Shown here in pieces: positions 9,063 to 17,825 of a DNA stretch of 64,000 bases. This stretch comes from Klebsiella sp. BIGb0407 (GTDB lineage Bacteria; Pseudomonadota; Gammaproteobacteria; Enterobacterales; Enterobacteriaceae), in contig NZ_JANUEQ010000006.1 in assembly GCF_024807845.1 (NCBI RefSeq), positions 62,001 through 126,000 of the forward strand, read 5' to 3'. A program made the position numbers and the translations under genes. Each line of letters starts with the position of its first letter. The stretch's first letter is position 1. The notes beneath the pieces are model-generated. The model searched no databases. It saw nothing but the letters and a program-made list of their open reading frames with translations, and was not told the DNA's origin.

Positions 9063-10490
9063 CTAAAATAAATTAACGCTGTAGCCGACAATAAATTTAA
9101 TATCATTACGTGAGCTTTTGTAATTGGTTTCAGAGGTTCTTAGTAATGCTGGCAACGCGGTTACGGAGAGCCCTTTCACTGGACCATTTTCCACGTTATA
9201 ACGCATCAGAAGATCCAGCGAGCGCATTTTACCATCATAGCTTCTGGCCGCATTAATCTTTGAGGTATCAGTGACGACATGCCAGCCATAGGTTCCGGCT
9301 AACCCCACGGTAAATTCCGGCAGATTAAAATCAGCAAAGTTGTGCGTAACTCCCAAGCGCAGTGCCTGAGTACCGGATGCGTTATAGTCCTCTAGTTGAG
9401 AAAGAGTAGCCTGATAGTCCCTTTTATCAGAATTAGCCCAAGGGGTTAATCGGAAGTTATAGTCTGCTGTTTGTGGGGCGTGGTTTTGACTATAGCCGAC
9501 AGACCAAGTGGTATTTCTGTTTTTAAGATTGAGTCCGGCGCTGACATAGTATTCATATGTGGGCGATACAACCGGTGCTATGCCGTGTATATAGCGTGCA
9601 CCCTGGTAAAAGATTTTTGTCTGAAGACTCGTTTCTTCGGCAAGTTGATTAACATGTTCAAGTTGCAGCTGCCAGTTACGGCGATATTCATGACCTTCAC
9701 CATAACCTATATCAACTTTTGATTTATCAAGTTCATAGGCTACACCCGCAGAGTGAATGTAATCAATGACATCACCTTTCTTGATAATTGTACCGTTATC
9801 ATCTAAACCTGCTGCGTTATTTTGATGCCAGCTAGTCGTCATTTTCTTAAAATCACGACTCCAGTCATTTTTAAATCTATCTGCCCAGGCATAAGTAAAA
9901 CTCAGGTTGTCGAAAGAAAGTGCGCTATCAAATCCACGATAGGAGTGTGGCCCTAACCCCCAGCTATTCTTGAATGTTCCAGAGTTAATTGGTGTATAAC
10001 CTGCATTGATTTTAAAACGTGCTGCATCACTGCCATATTTCAGTTTTAATGCTGCAACAGAAACACTGGCGAAAGATTTCTCGCAGGGTGAGAATTTCCC
10101 ATCCCCGTCACAACTGTATTTATAATATAAAATCTCAGACTGGCCGACAGTATGCCCAAGCTTAATATTAGTTCCGCCCCAGAAATCGAAACCAATAATA
10201 TCATTGTAGTAACCAGACTTATAATTTAGTGCCAGCATCGCTGTTTGGTTTTGTATCCCACCGGGGCCTAGTCCATACTTACCGCTATGACTATTTTTAA
10301 CTGCCCGATAGCGAGTATAAAGGTTTGTATTGAGATCCAGGGAAGCATCCTGGTATAACGCACGATACAGTTCAGAATGATTTCCTTCATCAAGGTTAAT
10401 ATTAGGCGCGGTATCAGAAAATGCATATGGAGATGAGGAAATTAATATCATAGCGATTACTGATTTTTTAATTAATGTTGGTCTCAACAT
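9063..10490 (-). CDS. OprD-type outer-membrane porin of the uronate-disaccharide operon
   Basis: 475 residues from the ATG at 10490, chosen because GGTGA lies five bases before it; an ATG at 10502 would add four residues. A basic N-terminus and hydrophobic segment (about 1-25, ending SSPYAFS) form a signal peptide. The rest alternates short beta-strand-like stretches with aromatic girdles (GYYNDIIGFDFWGG, WGLGPHSYRGFDSALSF, VSAGLNLKNRNTTWSVGY) and ends in VGYSVNLF, the C-terminal Phe typical of outer-membrane barrels. Two cysteines sit in one loop (SCDGDGKFSPC). It resembles OprD/ChiP-like specific porins. As the last gene of the PTS/GH88 operon it probably admits the oligosaccharide substrate. 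Confidence 0.78.
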   Translation of the reverse strand: MLRPTLIKKSVIAMILISSSPYAFSDTAPNINLDEGNHSELYRALYQDASLDLNTNLYTRYRAVKNSHSGKYGLGPGGIQNQTAMLALNYKSGYYNDIIGFDFWGGTNIKLGHTVGQSEILYYKYSCDGDGKFSPCEKSFASVSVAALKLKYGSDAARFKINAGYTPINSGTFKNSWGLGPHSYRGFDSALSFDNLSFTYAWADRFKNDWSRDFKKMTTSWHQNNAAGLDDNGTIIKKGDVIDYIHSAGVAYELDKSKVDIGYGEGHEYRRNWQLQLEHVNQLAEETSLQTKIFYQGARYIHGIAPVVSPTYEYYVSAGLNLKNRNTTWSVGYSQNHAPQTADYNFRLTPWANSDKRDYQATLSQLEDYNASGTQALRLGVTHNFADFNLPEFTVGLAGTYGWHVVTDTSKINAARSYDGKMRSLDLLMRYNVENGPVKGLSVTALPALLRTSETNYKSSRNDIKFIVGYSVNLF

Positions 10491-10586
10491 AACAATCACC
10501 ATTGAATTATATAGGGGTAGGACAAATTTTAAATTTGAGGTAAGTAGAGAGCTATTTAATATATAGAATAAAGAATAATATTGAAT

Positions 10587-11336
10587 CTATAGTCCTTTAC
10601 TAAGTTCCGGTATTCTTAAACTATACTGATTAACTAATTGAGTATTATGTTCAGTTGAACCCGGAATGTTACCACTCAGAAACACAGGTAGTGGAATATG
10701 ACGATGACTTAAATTAAAAATTACCTGTGCAAATATTGCCTGAAGTAAAACAATTCCTAATGCAGAAGATACAGGCGCGAACGGTGGCTGATTATCTTCT
10801 ACAGTCAATACTGCATCACCATATGGAACATGGTTATCAATTGCGATGTCGGCACAATCGCGTAAATATTTTCCTGATAGATGACGAGATGGGGATTTTT
10901 CTGCGTAGATAAAACTGGTAATGGCTATTGTGGTTGCACCTGCTGAATTCCCCCATAAAATAGCGTCAATAGGTGCAGGATTAATACCTGATGTAGAAAT
11001 AACGATGAGTGCATCATTACTGGTTATTGGATATGCCTGCAAATATTCATTGATATAATTATTTTGTTTTTCAAGTTGAGATGAACGAGCTGCACCTTGA
11101 TGGAGCATTAATGGCTCAATAAGAATAGGCCTGACGGGCGCTAATCCACCTGCTCGATAAAAAACATCCTCGCCAAATATATGTGAATGACCGCAGCCAA
11201 AAAGATAGATGATGCCATCATTGGCGATAACATCAGTGAGTTTCTCGGCGACCAATTGAATACAATTCTGTTGTTCATTAGCCAGTAAAGTAAGATTGTT
11301 TTTTACTGTTTTTAGATACTCATTAAACCCGTTCAT
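10587..11336 (-). CDS. SIS-domain protein (UPF0309-like phosphosugar-binding), copy 1
   Basis: 249 residues from the ATG at 11336 (AAGGA eight bases before; the longer frame would need TTG). The single sugar-isomerase (SIS) domain has IYLFGCGHSHIFGEDVFYRAGG near residues 42-63 and DALIVISTSGINPAPIDA near 115-130, the two phosphosugar-binding loops. It also has the DNHVPYGDA and SALGIVLLQAI features of the UPF0309 family. The substrate is unknown; in this operon it may act on the phosphorylated amino sugar released by the GH88 enzyme. It starts within the stop region of the GH88 gene, so the two are translationally coupled. It is a paralogue of the gene at 12512-13216. Confidence 0.8.
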   Translation of the reverse strand: MNGFNEYLKTVKNNLTLLANEQQNCIQLVAEKLTDVIANDGIIYLFGCGHSHIFGEDVFYRAGGLAPVRPILIEPLMLHQGAARSSQLEKQNNYINEYLQAYPITSNDALIVISTSGINPAPIDAILWGNSAGATTIAITSFIYAEKSPSRHLSGKYLRDCADIAIDNHVPYGDAVLTVEDNQPPFAPVSSALGIVLLQAIFAQVIFNLSHRHIPLPVFLSGNIPGSTEHNTQLVNQYSLRIPELSKGL

Positions 11337-12502
11337 TACCAATATCCTTTCCAGTCAGGTTGATATAATCGATATAGTGCTTCCATGTAATAATAATCTC
11401 CCCACAGATTGCACTCATCAATACCTTTGTTATGGCTAAAAGCATAGACGCCATGTTTTATTAACCCTTCACAATTATTATCATGACTCGCGGAAGCGAA
11501 ATTTTTTAATTTGTAGAGTAATTTATTCGCGATATCCTGATAACGACTATCAGTAAAACAATTTCGAGCTTCAAGTAAACCGCAAATAGCAATCGCCAGC
11601 GCTGAAGTATCGCGTGGCTGCTTATCTGCAGCAGTAAAGTTAAGATCCCAGTATGGAATACTATCCTCAGGCAAATGCTGGAAAAAATAATTACATACCT
11701 TGTCATAGAGTATTCTGTCAGGAAAATTATGGCCTCTACACCAGTTGAGTGGTAAACCTAATATTGCCCATGCTTGTCCCCGTGCCCAGCAAGAACTATC
11801 ACTAAAGCCCTGAAACGTTTCACCACGTAATGGCAGGCCATTTTCAGTATCGAAAAAAAATGTATGGTGACTAGAGTAATTATCTCGAAAAATATTATTA
11901 ATAACATGATGGAAATGTTTATCAGCAGCTATTTTATATTTTTCATCCTGGCTTATTTTACTTGCCTGATATAAAAGTGGTAAGTTAATTAATGAGTCTA
12001 TAATTAACCGATATTCTTTTGGATCTTTCATGTCTCCCCAGGCTTGCAGGAAACCCGCCGAATGATGAAAACGTTTGAGTAATACCTCAGCAGCTGCGAT
12101 GATTAATTTTTTAGACTCTTCATCTTTCGTTATTTTATAGTAGGCACCAGCAGACAGACTATAAAGAAAACCTATATCGTGATGATCAAGAACATGATGG
12201 TTATTTAGTCGTTCTTGAAAACTTATTACATTGGTTCTTATACCTTCCAGAAAATCCGTATCACCGCTAAATTCATAAGCAATAGCCTGCATGCCAGTCC
12301 AGAAACCATTGGTCCAGTCATCATTGTTTTTTATTCTGTACTTCTCATTCTGGCTACAGGCCGAAGGAAATTGTGAACCAAATCGTCCCATATTGAGACG
12401 AACTTTTTCCGTTAGTGCTTGTAACTCATCATGCAATGCACAACTATCTAAACCTGACTGATCTGCACGCAGAAAGTCAGAATTCATCATCGTATATTTC
12501 AT
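11336..12502 (-). CDS. Unsaturated glucuronyl hydrolase, GH88
   Basis: 388 residues, the usual length of family 88 glycoside hydrolases. These enzymes hydrate the C4-C5 double bond of unsaturated glucuronyl disaccharides made by polysaccharide lyases, releasing the amino sugar and a keto-uronate. The two catalytic aspartates known in Bacillus UGL have counterparts at D109 (HHDIGFLY) and D169 (RLIIDSLINLP). Also present are DDWTNGFWTG near 61, the SCWARGQAWAILGL helix and DTSALAIAICGLLE. There is no signal peptide, so it acts in the cytoplasm on PTS-imported, phosphorylated disaccharide. It overlaps the copy 1 SIS gene by one base and follows the copy 2 SIS gene after 9 bp. Confidence 0.9.
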   Translation of the reverse strand: MKYTMMNSDFLRADQSGLDSCALHDELQALTEKVRLNMGRFGSQFPSACSQNEKYRIKNNDDWTNGFWTGMQAIAYEFSGDTDFLEGIRTNVISFQERLNNHHVLDHHDIGFLYSLSAGAYYKITKDEESKKLIIAAAEVLLKRFHHSAGFLQAWGDMKDPKEYRLIIDSLINLPLLYQASKISQDEKYKIAADKHFHHVINNIFRDNYSSHHTFFFDTENGLPLRGETFQGFSDSSCWARGQAWAILGLPLNWCRGHNFPDRILYDKVCNYFFQHLPEDSIPYWDLNFTAADKQPRDTSALAIAICGLLEARNCFTDSRYQDIANKLLYKLKNFASASHDNNCEGLIKHGVYAFSHNKGIDECNLWGDYYYMEALYRLYQPDWKGYW

Positions 12503-12511
12503 CTGTGCTAC

Positions 12512-13216
12512 CTATACTGTAAATACACGTTCACGATATTGCGCTAGCAAAGTTTCATTATACTCTTTGCCACCCGGTTGATTGATACTCCGCATAACAG
12601 GCGGCGTTATTCCAGCGGCCAGCAGTATATCGATGCACTCAATGACAATGCTGTTGATTATATAAGCGTTAGAAATAGATGAAACAGGGCCGGTCATGAT
12701 GCGGTCATTATCAATACTCAGCGTACAATCTTGTTTAGGGCTGGCATTATTAATGATTACATCAGCATACTTGCTGATTCCCTCCAACGATAAATCTGCG
12801 TGATGCTGTCCGCCAGTGATAGCAATGACTTTATTGCCCCTGGCATGGATATTCCGGGCGAGTTCAACATGTAAGGGCTTGGTGCCTGAGTTTGAGACGA
12901 TAACAAAGCTGTCATGCTCCCGTAGATCAATCAGACGGCTAAACACATCACCGCAGCCTTCAATGCTATCCAGCCAGCCCATATGCCCATAGAACTGATC
13001 CAGAGCGCGAGTATTGACTAAACCGCCTGCACGTCCCGCAAGCTCAACGCCAGCAGCAAAAGAATGACCCGAGCCAAAGCCATAAATGATGCCTTGATGA
13101 CGTACAGTATCGGCAAATACAGTGGCCGCCTGCTCGATAGCCTCTTGCTGGGTAAGAAAAACACTCTCTAGCGTATTCAGGACATTGTGATAATAAAGCT
13201 TCTGATGATTATCCAT
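12512..13216 (-). CDS. SIS-domain protein (UPF0309-like), copy 2
   Basis: 234 residues, one SIS domain. The nucleotide/sugar loops are GIIYGFGSGHSFAAGVELAG near 40-58 and DSFVIVSNSGTKPLHVELA near 102-120, followed by GNKVIAITGGQHH and the C-terminal GGKEYNETLLAQYRERV. The overall plan matches the gene at 10587-11336, which makes this a within-operon duplication, but the two are strongly diverged. It is probably a phosphosugar isomerase or deacetylase partner for the amino-sugar phosphate; not proven. It lies between the EIIB gene (9 bp away) and the GH88 gene. Confidence 0.8.
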   Translation of the reverse strand: MDNHQKLYYHNVLNTLESVFLTQQEAIEQAATVFADTVRHQGIIYGFGSGHSFAAGVELAGRAGGLVNTRALDQFYGHMGWLDSIEGCGDVFSRLIDLREHDSFVIVSNSGTKPLHVELARNIHARGNKVIAITGGQHHADLSLEGISKYADVIINNASPKQDCTLSIDNDRIMTGPVSSISNAYIINSIVIECIDILLAAGITPPVMRSINQPGGKEYNETLLAQYRERVFTV

Positions 13217-13225
13217 AATAAGTTC

Positions 13226-13711
13226 CTACATCCCTTTAAGAAAAATGCTAATTTCGGACTCGGGTTCTTCAGGCGTCATCTGTGCGGTCACTTTTACACC
13301 TTTTGAAAGTAGCGTATTAATGATCTTTAACTCTTCATCACTGATACTGACAGAACGCTTGATTTGTTTTCTATTTTCCTGATTAGACATATTGCCAATA
13401 TTTATCTGGGTTAGTGCTAGCCCCCTTTCCAGCATCTTGAGTGCTACTGCTGGTGTTTTCATCAAAACTAAAACATTTTGATTTTCATAATTTCCTGCGG
13501 CAATATTGTTGATAGCTTTTTCGCAAGACAGAATAGACGTATTACAGCCTTCCGGAGCGGCACTTCTCAACATCATTTTTTCGATTTCATTTTCCGCGAC
13601 AGTATCATCAATAATCATGATTCTATTTGCATTAACATGTCTGACCCAGCGTGTTGCAACCTGACCATGAATAAGACGATCATCAATACGGATATGAGCA
13701 ATACCTTTCAT
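13226..13711 (-). CDS. PTS mannose-family EIIB component
   Basis: 161 residues. Cytoplasmic phosphocarrier of the mannose/GalNAc/glycosaminoglycan PTS family. The phosphorylated histidine is H15 in RIDDRLIHGQV, the family signature. It receives phosphate from EIIA and passes it to the sugar during transport through EIIC/EIID. VLVLMKTPAVALKMLERGL and the INIGNM block are typical of the AgaV/AgaB subgroup. It ends TPEEPESEISIFLKGM. It lies between EIID and the SIS gene in the leftward operon. Confidence 0.92.
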   Translation of the reverse strand: MKGIAHIRIDDRLIHGQVATRWVRHVNANRIMIIDDTVAENEIEKMMLRSAAPEGCNTSILSCEKAINNIAAGNYENQNVLVLMKTPAVALKMLERGLALTQINIGNMSNQENRKQIKRSVSISDEELKIINTLLSKGVKVTAQMTPEEPESEISIFLKGM

Positions 13712-13739
13712 ATATTATTTCCATTTTAAATAAACTTTG

Positions 13740-14519
13740 TTAACCAAGGATATTCAGGTTGTATCCGACCACACCGATAAACATCAAGATAAAAATAACT
13801 CTGGTGGAATTCATTCCTTTTAACCCGAGCAACCAGTAGGTGGTTAAAACGACCAGAAGTGGTATGAGCCCCGGCATTAATTGATTAGCAATATCCTGTA
13901 GCTTTAGGGATATTTCACCGTAGTTAAATTCAAACCCTAGCCTCGCTTTGACAACAGAGGGTATCAACGCCCCAATAACCGTCAGGCCGAGTATGTTTGC
14001 TGCACGAGTTATTTTATTCAGGCTGTTGGTTAGTGAACCGAGTAAATTAACACCTTCCTGATATCCCTTGCTAATGCTATAGCGCATAAACAGCATGCGA
14101 ACAAAGGAGAATAGCAGCCATAATAATAGACCTGCCGGATTTCCTTGTAACGCCATATAAGAGGCAATTGAACCGATTATTGTGGTAGGAATAACGAAGA
14201 AAATTGTATCGCCAATCCCTGCTAACGGCCCCATTAACCCCGTCTTAACACCAATAATCGCATCTTTACTCTCTAAGCCATTTTTTTCCTCTAGTGCAAG
14301 ATCAACACCTAATATTGCAGGAGCCATAGTATTGTTGGTGTTAAAAAATTGACTATGAACTTTTGCCGCTGCCTTTAATTCTGCATCTGTTTTATATTTT
14401 TCTTTTAAGAAGGGATAAATACTAAAAAGATAACCGAGGCCCTGCATTTTTTCATAATTCCATCCACACTGACCAAATAAAAACCATCGCCAGAATACTT
14501 TTTTAATTGATTTACTCAT
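13740..14519 (-). CDS. PTS mannose-family EIID membrane component
   Basis: 259 residues from the ATG at 14519; a GTG one codon earlier is also possible, and AGGGG lies upstream. It is an inner-membrane subunit that forms the sugar translocation unit with EIIC. Typical features are WNYEKMQGLGYLFSIYPFL, FFNTNNTMAPAILGVDLALEE, GVKTGLMGPLAGIGDTIFFV and several C-terminal hydrophobic helices (GLIPLLVVLTTYWLLGLKG, VIFILMFIGVVGYNL). It overlaps the EIIC stop by a few bases, which suggests coupled translation and equal stoichiometry. Confidence 0.92.
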   Translation of the reverse strand: MSKSIKKVFWRWFLFGQCGWNYEKMQGLGYLFSIYPFLKEKYKTDAELKAAAKVHSQFFNTNNTMAPAILGVDLALEEKNGLESKDAIIGVKTGLMGPLAGIGDTIFFVIPTTIIGSIASYMALQGNPAGLLLWLLFSFVRMLFMRYSISKGYQEGVNLLGSLTNSLNKITRAANILGLTVIGALIPSVVKARLGFEFNYGEISLKLQDIANQLMPGLIPLLVVLTTYWLLGLKGMNSTRVIFILMFIGVVGYNLNILG

Positions 14520-15291
14520 CACCCATATCCCCTGCAGTTTTTTGAGTTAGTTTTGATTGCTGTTGTTCGCTATTAAAAATATAAATGGCGATTGCCAGAC
14601 CTATAATTGCAGCACCTAATATTGGTACGGAAAGATACGCGGCTAAAAAGAACCCAAGAATCAGGAAGGAAATATTCTTTTTAATCGGTAGATAACGCAT
14701 CAAGATAGCAATACCCAGCGCAGGTAACATCCCTCCTGAGACTTTCAAACCATTCATTATCGACTCTGGTACATGTTGAACAATATTATTCACAAATGCA
14801 GAGCCGAGAATTAATGCCAGTGAAACAGGTATCATACGTGACAGAGAGATCGGAATTTGACCATAGAGATTCATTCTTACGGCTTTTTTCACATTACCTG
14901 ATTCAATCAGTTTATCTGCCTTGTGATGAATAAAGGTATTGATGAATCGAGCCAGGACATCCAACTGAACCATTAACAGGCCTATAGGTATAGCAATCGT
15001 TGCGCCAAATGCTGCACCTTCACCGCTCATAATAGCAAATGTCGTTCCGAGTACAGCACCTGTCATATAATCAGGAATGGAGGCTCCACCAAAGTTGCCG
15101 ACACCGAGAACCAGTAGATTAAGGGTACCGCCGATAAATAATCCGGTGGTAACATCCCCCATTATGAGTCCTGCAAAAAAACCAGCCATGCTCGGTTTAA
15201 CTAATCCCAGCGTAGTATTGTTACCATCATATATTGCGAAACCAGAGTAAAGCGTCAGGAGAACAATTTGCCATATTTCTATATGTTCCAT
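14512..15291 (-). CDS. PTS mannose-family EIIC membrane component
   Basis: 259 residues from the ATG at 15291, nine bases after GAGG; the longer frame begins at a GTG overlapping the EIIA gene. It is a polytopic inner-membrane permease. Family hallmarks are YDGNNTTLGLVKPSMAGFF, GLIMGDVTTGLFIGGTLNLL and GGASIPDYMTGAVLGT near the N-terminus, followed by hydrophobic helices to about residue 238 and a polar tail. With EIID it carries the disaccharide across the membrane while EIIB phosphorylates it. Confidence 0.92.
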   Translation of the reverse strand: MEHIEIWQIVLLTLYSGFAIYDGNNTTLGLVKPSMAGFFAGLIMGDVTTGLFIGGTLNLLVLGVGNFGGASIPDYMTGAVLGTTFAIMSGEGAAFGATIAIPIGLLMVQLDVLARFINTFIHHKADKLIESGNVKKAVRMNLYGQIPISLSRMIPVSLALILGSAFVNNIVQHVPESIMNGLKVSGGMLPALGIAILMRYLPIKKNISFLILGFFLAAYLSVPILGAAIIGLAIAIYIFNSEQQQSKLTQKTAGDMGDE

Positions 15292-15295
15292 TTTT

Positions 15296-15733
15296 CTATT
15301 CCTCACCTGCCATTGAGTGTGTATTCCATTCTTTTTTATTCATCAGAAAGATCCCTTCTTTCGCTGTTGCGAGTATATCTTGCTGATTACTTTCGATAAT
15401 GACATCTTCATCAGCCAGAATTATTTCCAGAATTAGATTGAGATTCATACCTGTAAATAACTGTATTTGATTCCATAGCTCATTAACTGCAATGAAAGTC
15501 AGCGCGCAGTTATAAGGTGTGCCATTTTTTAAATCAGATAGAATAATAAGTTTCGTATTTCCATGAATTAAATCAATTATTTTTTGATTTAATTCATTTT
15601 TAAATATCTCAATACCTTTTTCACCATTAAGTTCATGATGGTATAAATTAGGTTGTTTTCCTATAATAAGCTCAACTGCTTTTTTTGAACCACTCGCATA
15701 ACCTTCATGGGAAATGAGCAATATGTTTATCAT
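15296..15733 (-). CDS. PTS mannose-family EIIA component
   Basis: 145 residues. Cytoplasmic EIIA of the mannose superfamily, phosphorylated by HPr on the conserved histidine, here H9 in ILLISHEGYASG. The LIILSDLKNGTPYNCA motif is the equivalent of the family's D-L-x-x-G-T-P block, and MNLNLILEIILA is the third conserved block. It overlaps the GntR regulator gene by four bases upstream and is followed closely by EIIC. Confidence 0.9.
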   Translation of the reverse strand: MINILLISHEGYASGSKKAVELIIGKQPNLYHHELNGEKGIEIFKNELNQKIIDLIHGNTKLIILSDLKNGTPYNCALTFIAVNELWNQIQLFTGMNLNLILEIILADEDVIIESNQQDILATAKEGIFLMNKKEWNTHSMAGEE

Positions 15734-16449
15734 ATCGTATCCTTTTCAGCATTTCTTATCTCTATATGGAATGCCTCTATTACTTTATATGTTTCAACAT
15801 ATTCAATGACGTTTTTATCATTGCTATAGGTTAAACGCTTCATTAATACCACAGGCGTTCCGGTAGTTAACTCTAGATAGTCATAAAAATTTTGTGGTGC
15901 AGACTTTATAATGTCAATTGTTTGTATGTATGGCATCGAATACATATCTAAATTATTTTTTTCTTTCAATAAATCATAGATTGATTCAAATGGCTTACTA
16001 CTAATATTTATATCATCATGAATATAATGTTCATAAATGTGCGTTACTTGAATTGCAAATGGTACTTTATTATTAAGCCGGGCTCTGACTATTTTGTAAT
16101 ATTTATCGTTATCGGTTATGTTAAGTTTTTTTATGATTTCGGGAGAGTTCTCCAGAGTACAGGACAGCATTTTTATGGATTGTATACCCACAAGTTGATT
16201 ATCCGTTTCGGAAAAAATTATCTTCTCATCTCTTTTTGCTTTAGAGATAAAAGAGCCTTTTCCCTGGTAACGTACAATATATTCTTCATTAACTAATTCT
16301 TGTATAGCACGAATAACGGTAGCAGTACTTACCTGATAACGTGCTTTTAACTCTGACTCACTATAAAATTTCTGTCCGGGTTTAAATAAACCAGATTTTA
16401 TCTCTTTTACGAGCTCATCTTTGATTAATTGATACTTCGGGCTATGCAT
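15730..16449 (-). CDS. GntR-family regulator with UTRA domain
   Basis: 239 residues from the ATG at 16449 (AAAGAGA eight bases before); an ATG at 16500 would add 17 residues but lacks a Shine-Dalgarno. The N-terminal winged HTH (about 1-75) has LIKDELVKEIKSGLFKPGQK, SESELKARYQVSTATVIRAI and YIVRYQGKGSFI. The C-terminal UTRA effector domain (about 95-235) includes RLNNKVPFAIQVTHIYEHYI and TGTPVVLMKRLTYS, and UTRA proteins typically bind a phosphorylated sugar. It is the first gene of the PTS/GH88 operon, so it probably represses its own operon until the substrate appears. A palindrome at 16531-16550 is its likely operator. Confidence 0.88.
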   Translation of the reverse strand: MHSPKYQLIKDELVKEIKSGLFKPGQKFYSESELKARYQVSTATVIRAIQELVNEEYIVRYQGKGSFISKAKRDEKIIFSETDNQLVGIQSIKMLSCTLENSPEIIKKLNITDNDKYYKIVRARLNNKVPFAIQVTHIYEHYIHDDINISSKPFESIYDLLKEKNNLDMYSMPYIQTIDIIKSAPQNFYDYLELTTGTPVVLMKRLTYSNDKNVIEYVETYKVIEAFHIEIRNAEKDTI

Positions 16450-16530
16450 ATGATGTCTCTTTAGATAAATAATTCTTCTATGAGATTCATCATACTTCAT
16501 TAGTTCATTGCGTAAAGCCTAAAAGCCAAC

Positions 16531-16550
16531 TTAACCGGTTAACAGGTTAA
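16531..16550. promoter_or_regulatory. Probable operator of the GntR regulator
   Basis: TTAACCGGTTAA at 16531-16542 is a perfect 12-bp palindrome, followed at once by CAGGTTAA, giving two GGTTAA direct repeats. It lies about 80 bp upstream of the regulator's probable start, in the only obvious promoter region of the leftward PTS operon. Assignment to this regulator is by position only. Confidence 0.55.
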
Positions 16551-16802
16551 GTTTTTAACTGAAACACTAGCCAGATCACAAATTAGAGGGATTTGGCAGT
16601 GTGGTTTGAGATAAATCGCCTCCCTTTGATTGAATGATAGGGCGCAGCCATTTCTTATGAGTGGTATGGAAGGGATGAAGGGTTACCGGAAGGAGGACTG
16701 GTACAGACAACCTCAGGGGCGGGCATCAACGTTCTGATTTCACCGAGAACATAGCTGCCTTAGAGACCAGGCTGACCGACAGTAAAACCTGGTCGTAATA
16801 AT
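16551..16802. other. 252-bp spacer, possibly decayed coding sequence
   Basis: This lies between the PTS operon promoter and the end of the ohrR-like gene. From about 16600 to 16800 it is richer in G and C than the neighbouring operon and has short broken reading frames, which suggests an old gene remnant. I cannot identify the parent. Confidence 0.35.
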
Positions 16803-17249
16803 CTATTTATTCAGTTGCTGGCGCAGCTGAATAAGTTGTGCTTTAAGAACGAAAATATCATCGGTACTACAGGCTAACGCTTGTTTCAGTGATTCGGGAA
16901 TATTTTTGGCTTTTTCTTTAAGCGCGCTTCCCTCTGCTGTCAGAGTGATGACCACTTGGCGTTCATCATCACGTGAACGGTGGCGTAACACCCATCCTGC
17001 ACTTTCAAGCCGTTTTAAAAGTGGGGTCAGTGTCGCGGAGTCCAGGAACAGTTGCTCACCAATTTCTGATAGCGTGACATCATCTCGCTGCCACAGAACT
17101 AACATCACTAAATATTGTGGATAAGTGAGCTTTAATGGGGCAAGCCACTGACGATAACGTTTATTGATGGCTAAATTAGTGGAGTAAATTGCAAAACACA
17201 GCTGATTTTCTAATAGCAGTGCATCTGTCGAGGACAAAGTCGTTTTCAT
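16803..17249 (-). CDS. MarR-family peroxide sensor, OhrR-like
   Basis: 148 residues from the ATG at 17249. It is a MarR-type winged-helix regulator. [10 protein letters not shown] carries the cysteine that OhrR proteins use to sense organic hydroperoxides. [33 protein letters not shown]-like helices and the wing [11 protein letters not shown] match the OhrR subfamily. OhrR usually represses the adjacent ohr peroxidase gene, but no ohr is seen here, so its target lies elsewhere or its role differs. It lies between the PTS operon and the yjjB terminator on the same strand. Confidence 0.8.
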   Translation of the reverse strand: MKTTLSSTDALLLENQLCFAIYSTNLAINKRYRQWLAPLKLTYPQYLVMLVLWQRDDVTLSEIGEQLFLDSATLTPLLKRLESAGWVLRHRSRDDERQVVITLTAEGSALKEKAKNIPESLKQALACSTDDIFVLKAQLIQLRQQLNK

Positions 17250-17299
17250 TGTTATGACTGTAAATAGTAGTGAATTAAATAGCAAATTTTTTAATCGAT

Positions 17300-17328
17300 A
17301 ATGCCGTGTGGTGTTTTATCACGGCATT
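17300..17328 (-). terminator. Hairpin downstream of yjjPB
   Basis: AATGCCGTG at 17300-17308 pairs with CACGGCATT at 17320-17328 (9 bp, 11-base loop). On the minus strand it lies after the yjjB stop and is followed by an A/T-rich run. It probably ends yjjPB transcripts before ohrR. Confidence 0.6.
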
Positions 17329-17351
17329 ATTTTACACAGCGATGATGAAAT

Positions 17352-17825
17352 TTATACGCGTGGTTTTTTACGATACAGCCATAATGCGGGAAGCGACAGG
17401 CCTATGGATAATGCGCCGACAATATAGGAGGCTTTAAGAAAATTCATCACCGCCTCAATAAATAATGGCTCACTGTAGCCAGACTGGCTGAGTTTAACGA
17501 TAGAAATCATCGAGGTATACGCATAAATACCAGGGAACATCGGTATGACTGCTGCGACGGTAAATATTTTCGGATGAGCAAGGTACCAGCGTGACCATTG
17601 AATACCAATAATGCCGACCAGAATGGCGGACAAAAAGGTTCCTGTTTCAATACTCAGACCTGAAGAGATCAAAACCATACGAGAGCCATGACCTATTGCG
17701 CCCAGCAGAGCACAGTAGGGGAGCGCCCGGACAGGCACATTAAATACCATAGCAAAACCCAACGCCGGGATTGCAGCCAGTAACATATCCTGGGCTAGCG
17801 CAAGGATAAATTCGATTATTGCCAT
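17352..17825 (-). CDS. yjjB: Threonine/serine exporter-type membrane protein, ThrE_2 half (YjjB)
   Basis: 157 residues from the ATG at 17825, the E. coli length; a longer upstream frame overlaps yjjP coding sequence. A four- to five-helix membrane protein of the ThrE_2 (DUF3815) family. YjjP and YjjB together form the two halves of a ThrE-like exporter, reported in E. coli to export succinate. Helices: about 6-28, 35-55 ([18 protein letters not shown]), 58-75, 85-110 and 130-150. It overlaps the yjjP end by 10 bp, indicating coupling. Confidence 0.9.
   Translation of the reverse strand: MAIIEFILALAQDMLLAAIPALGFAMVFNVPVRALPYCALLGAIGHGSRMVLISSGLSIETGTFLSAILVGIIGIQWSRWYLAHPKIFTVAAVIPMFPGIYAYTSMISIVKLSQSGYSEPLFIEAVMNFLKASYIVGALSIGLSLPALWLYRKKPRV

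Noticed and set aside
16600-16800. Possible remnant of dnaT or dnaC between ohrR and the PTS operon
   Set aside because: The base composition suggests old coding sequence, but no frame shows DnaT- or DnaC-like residues.
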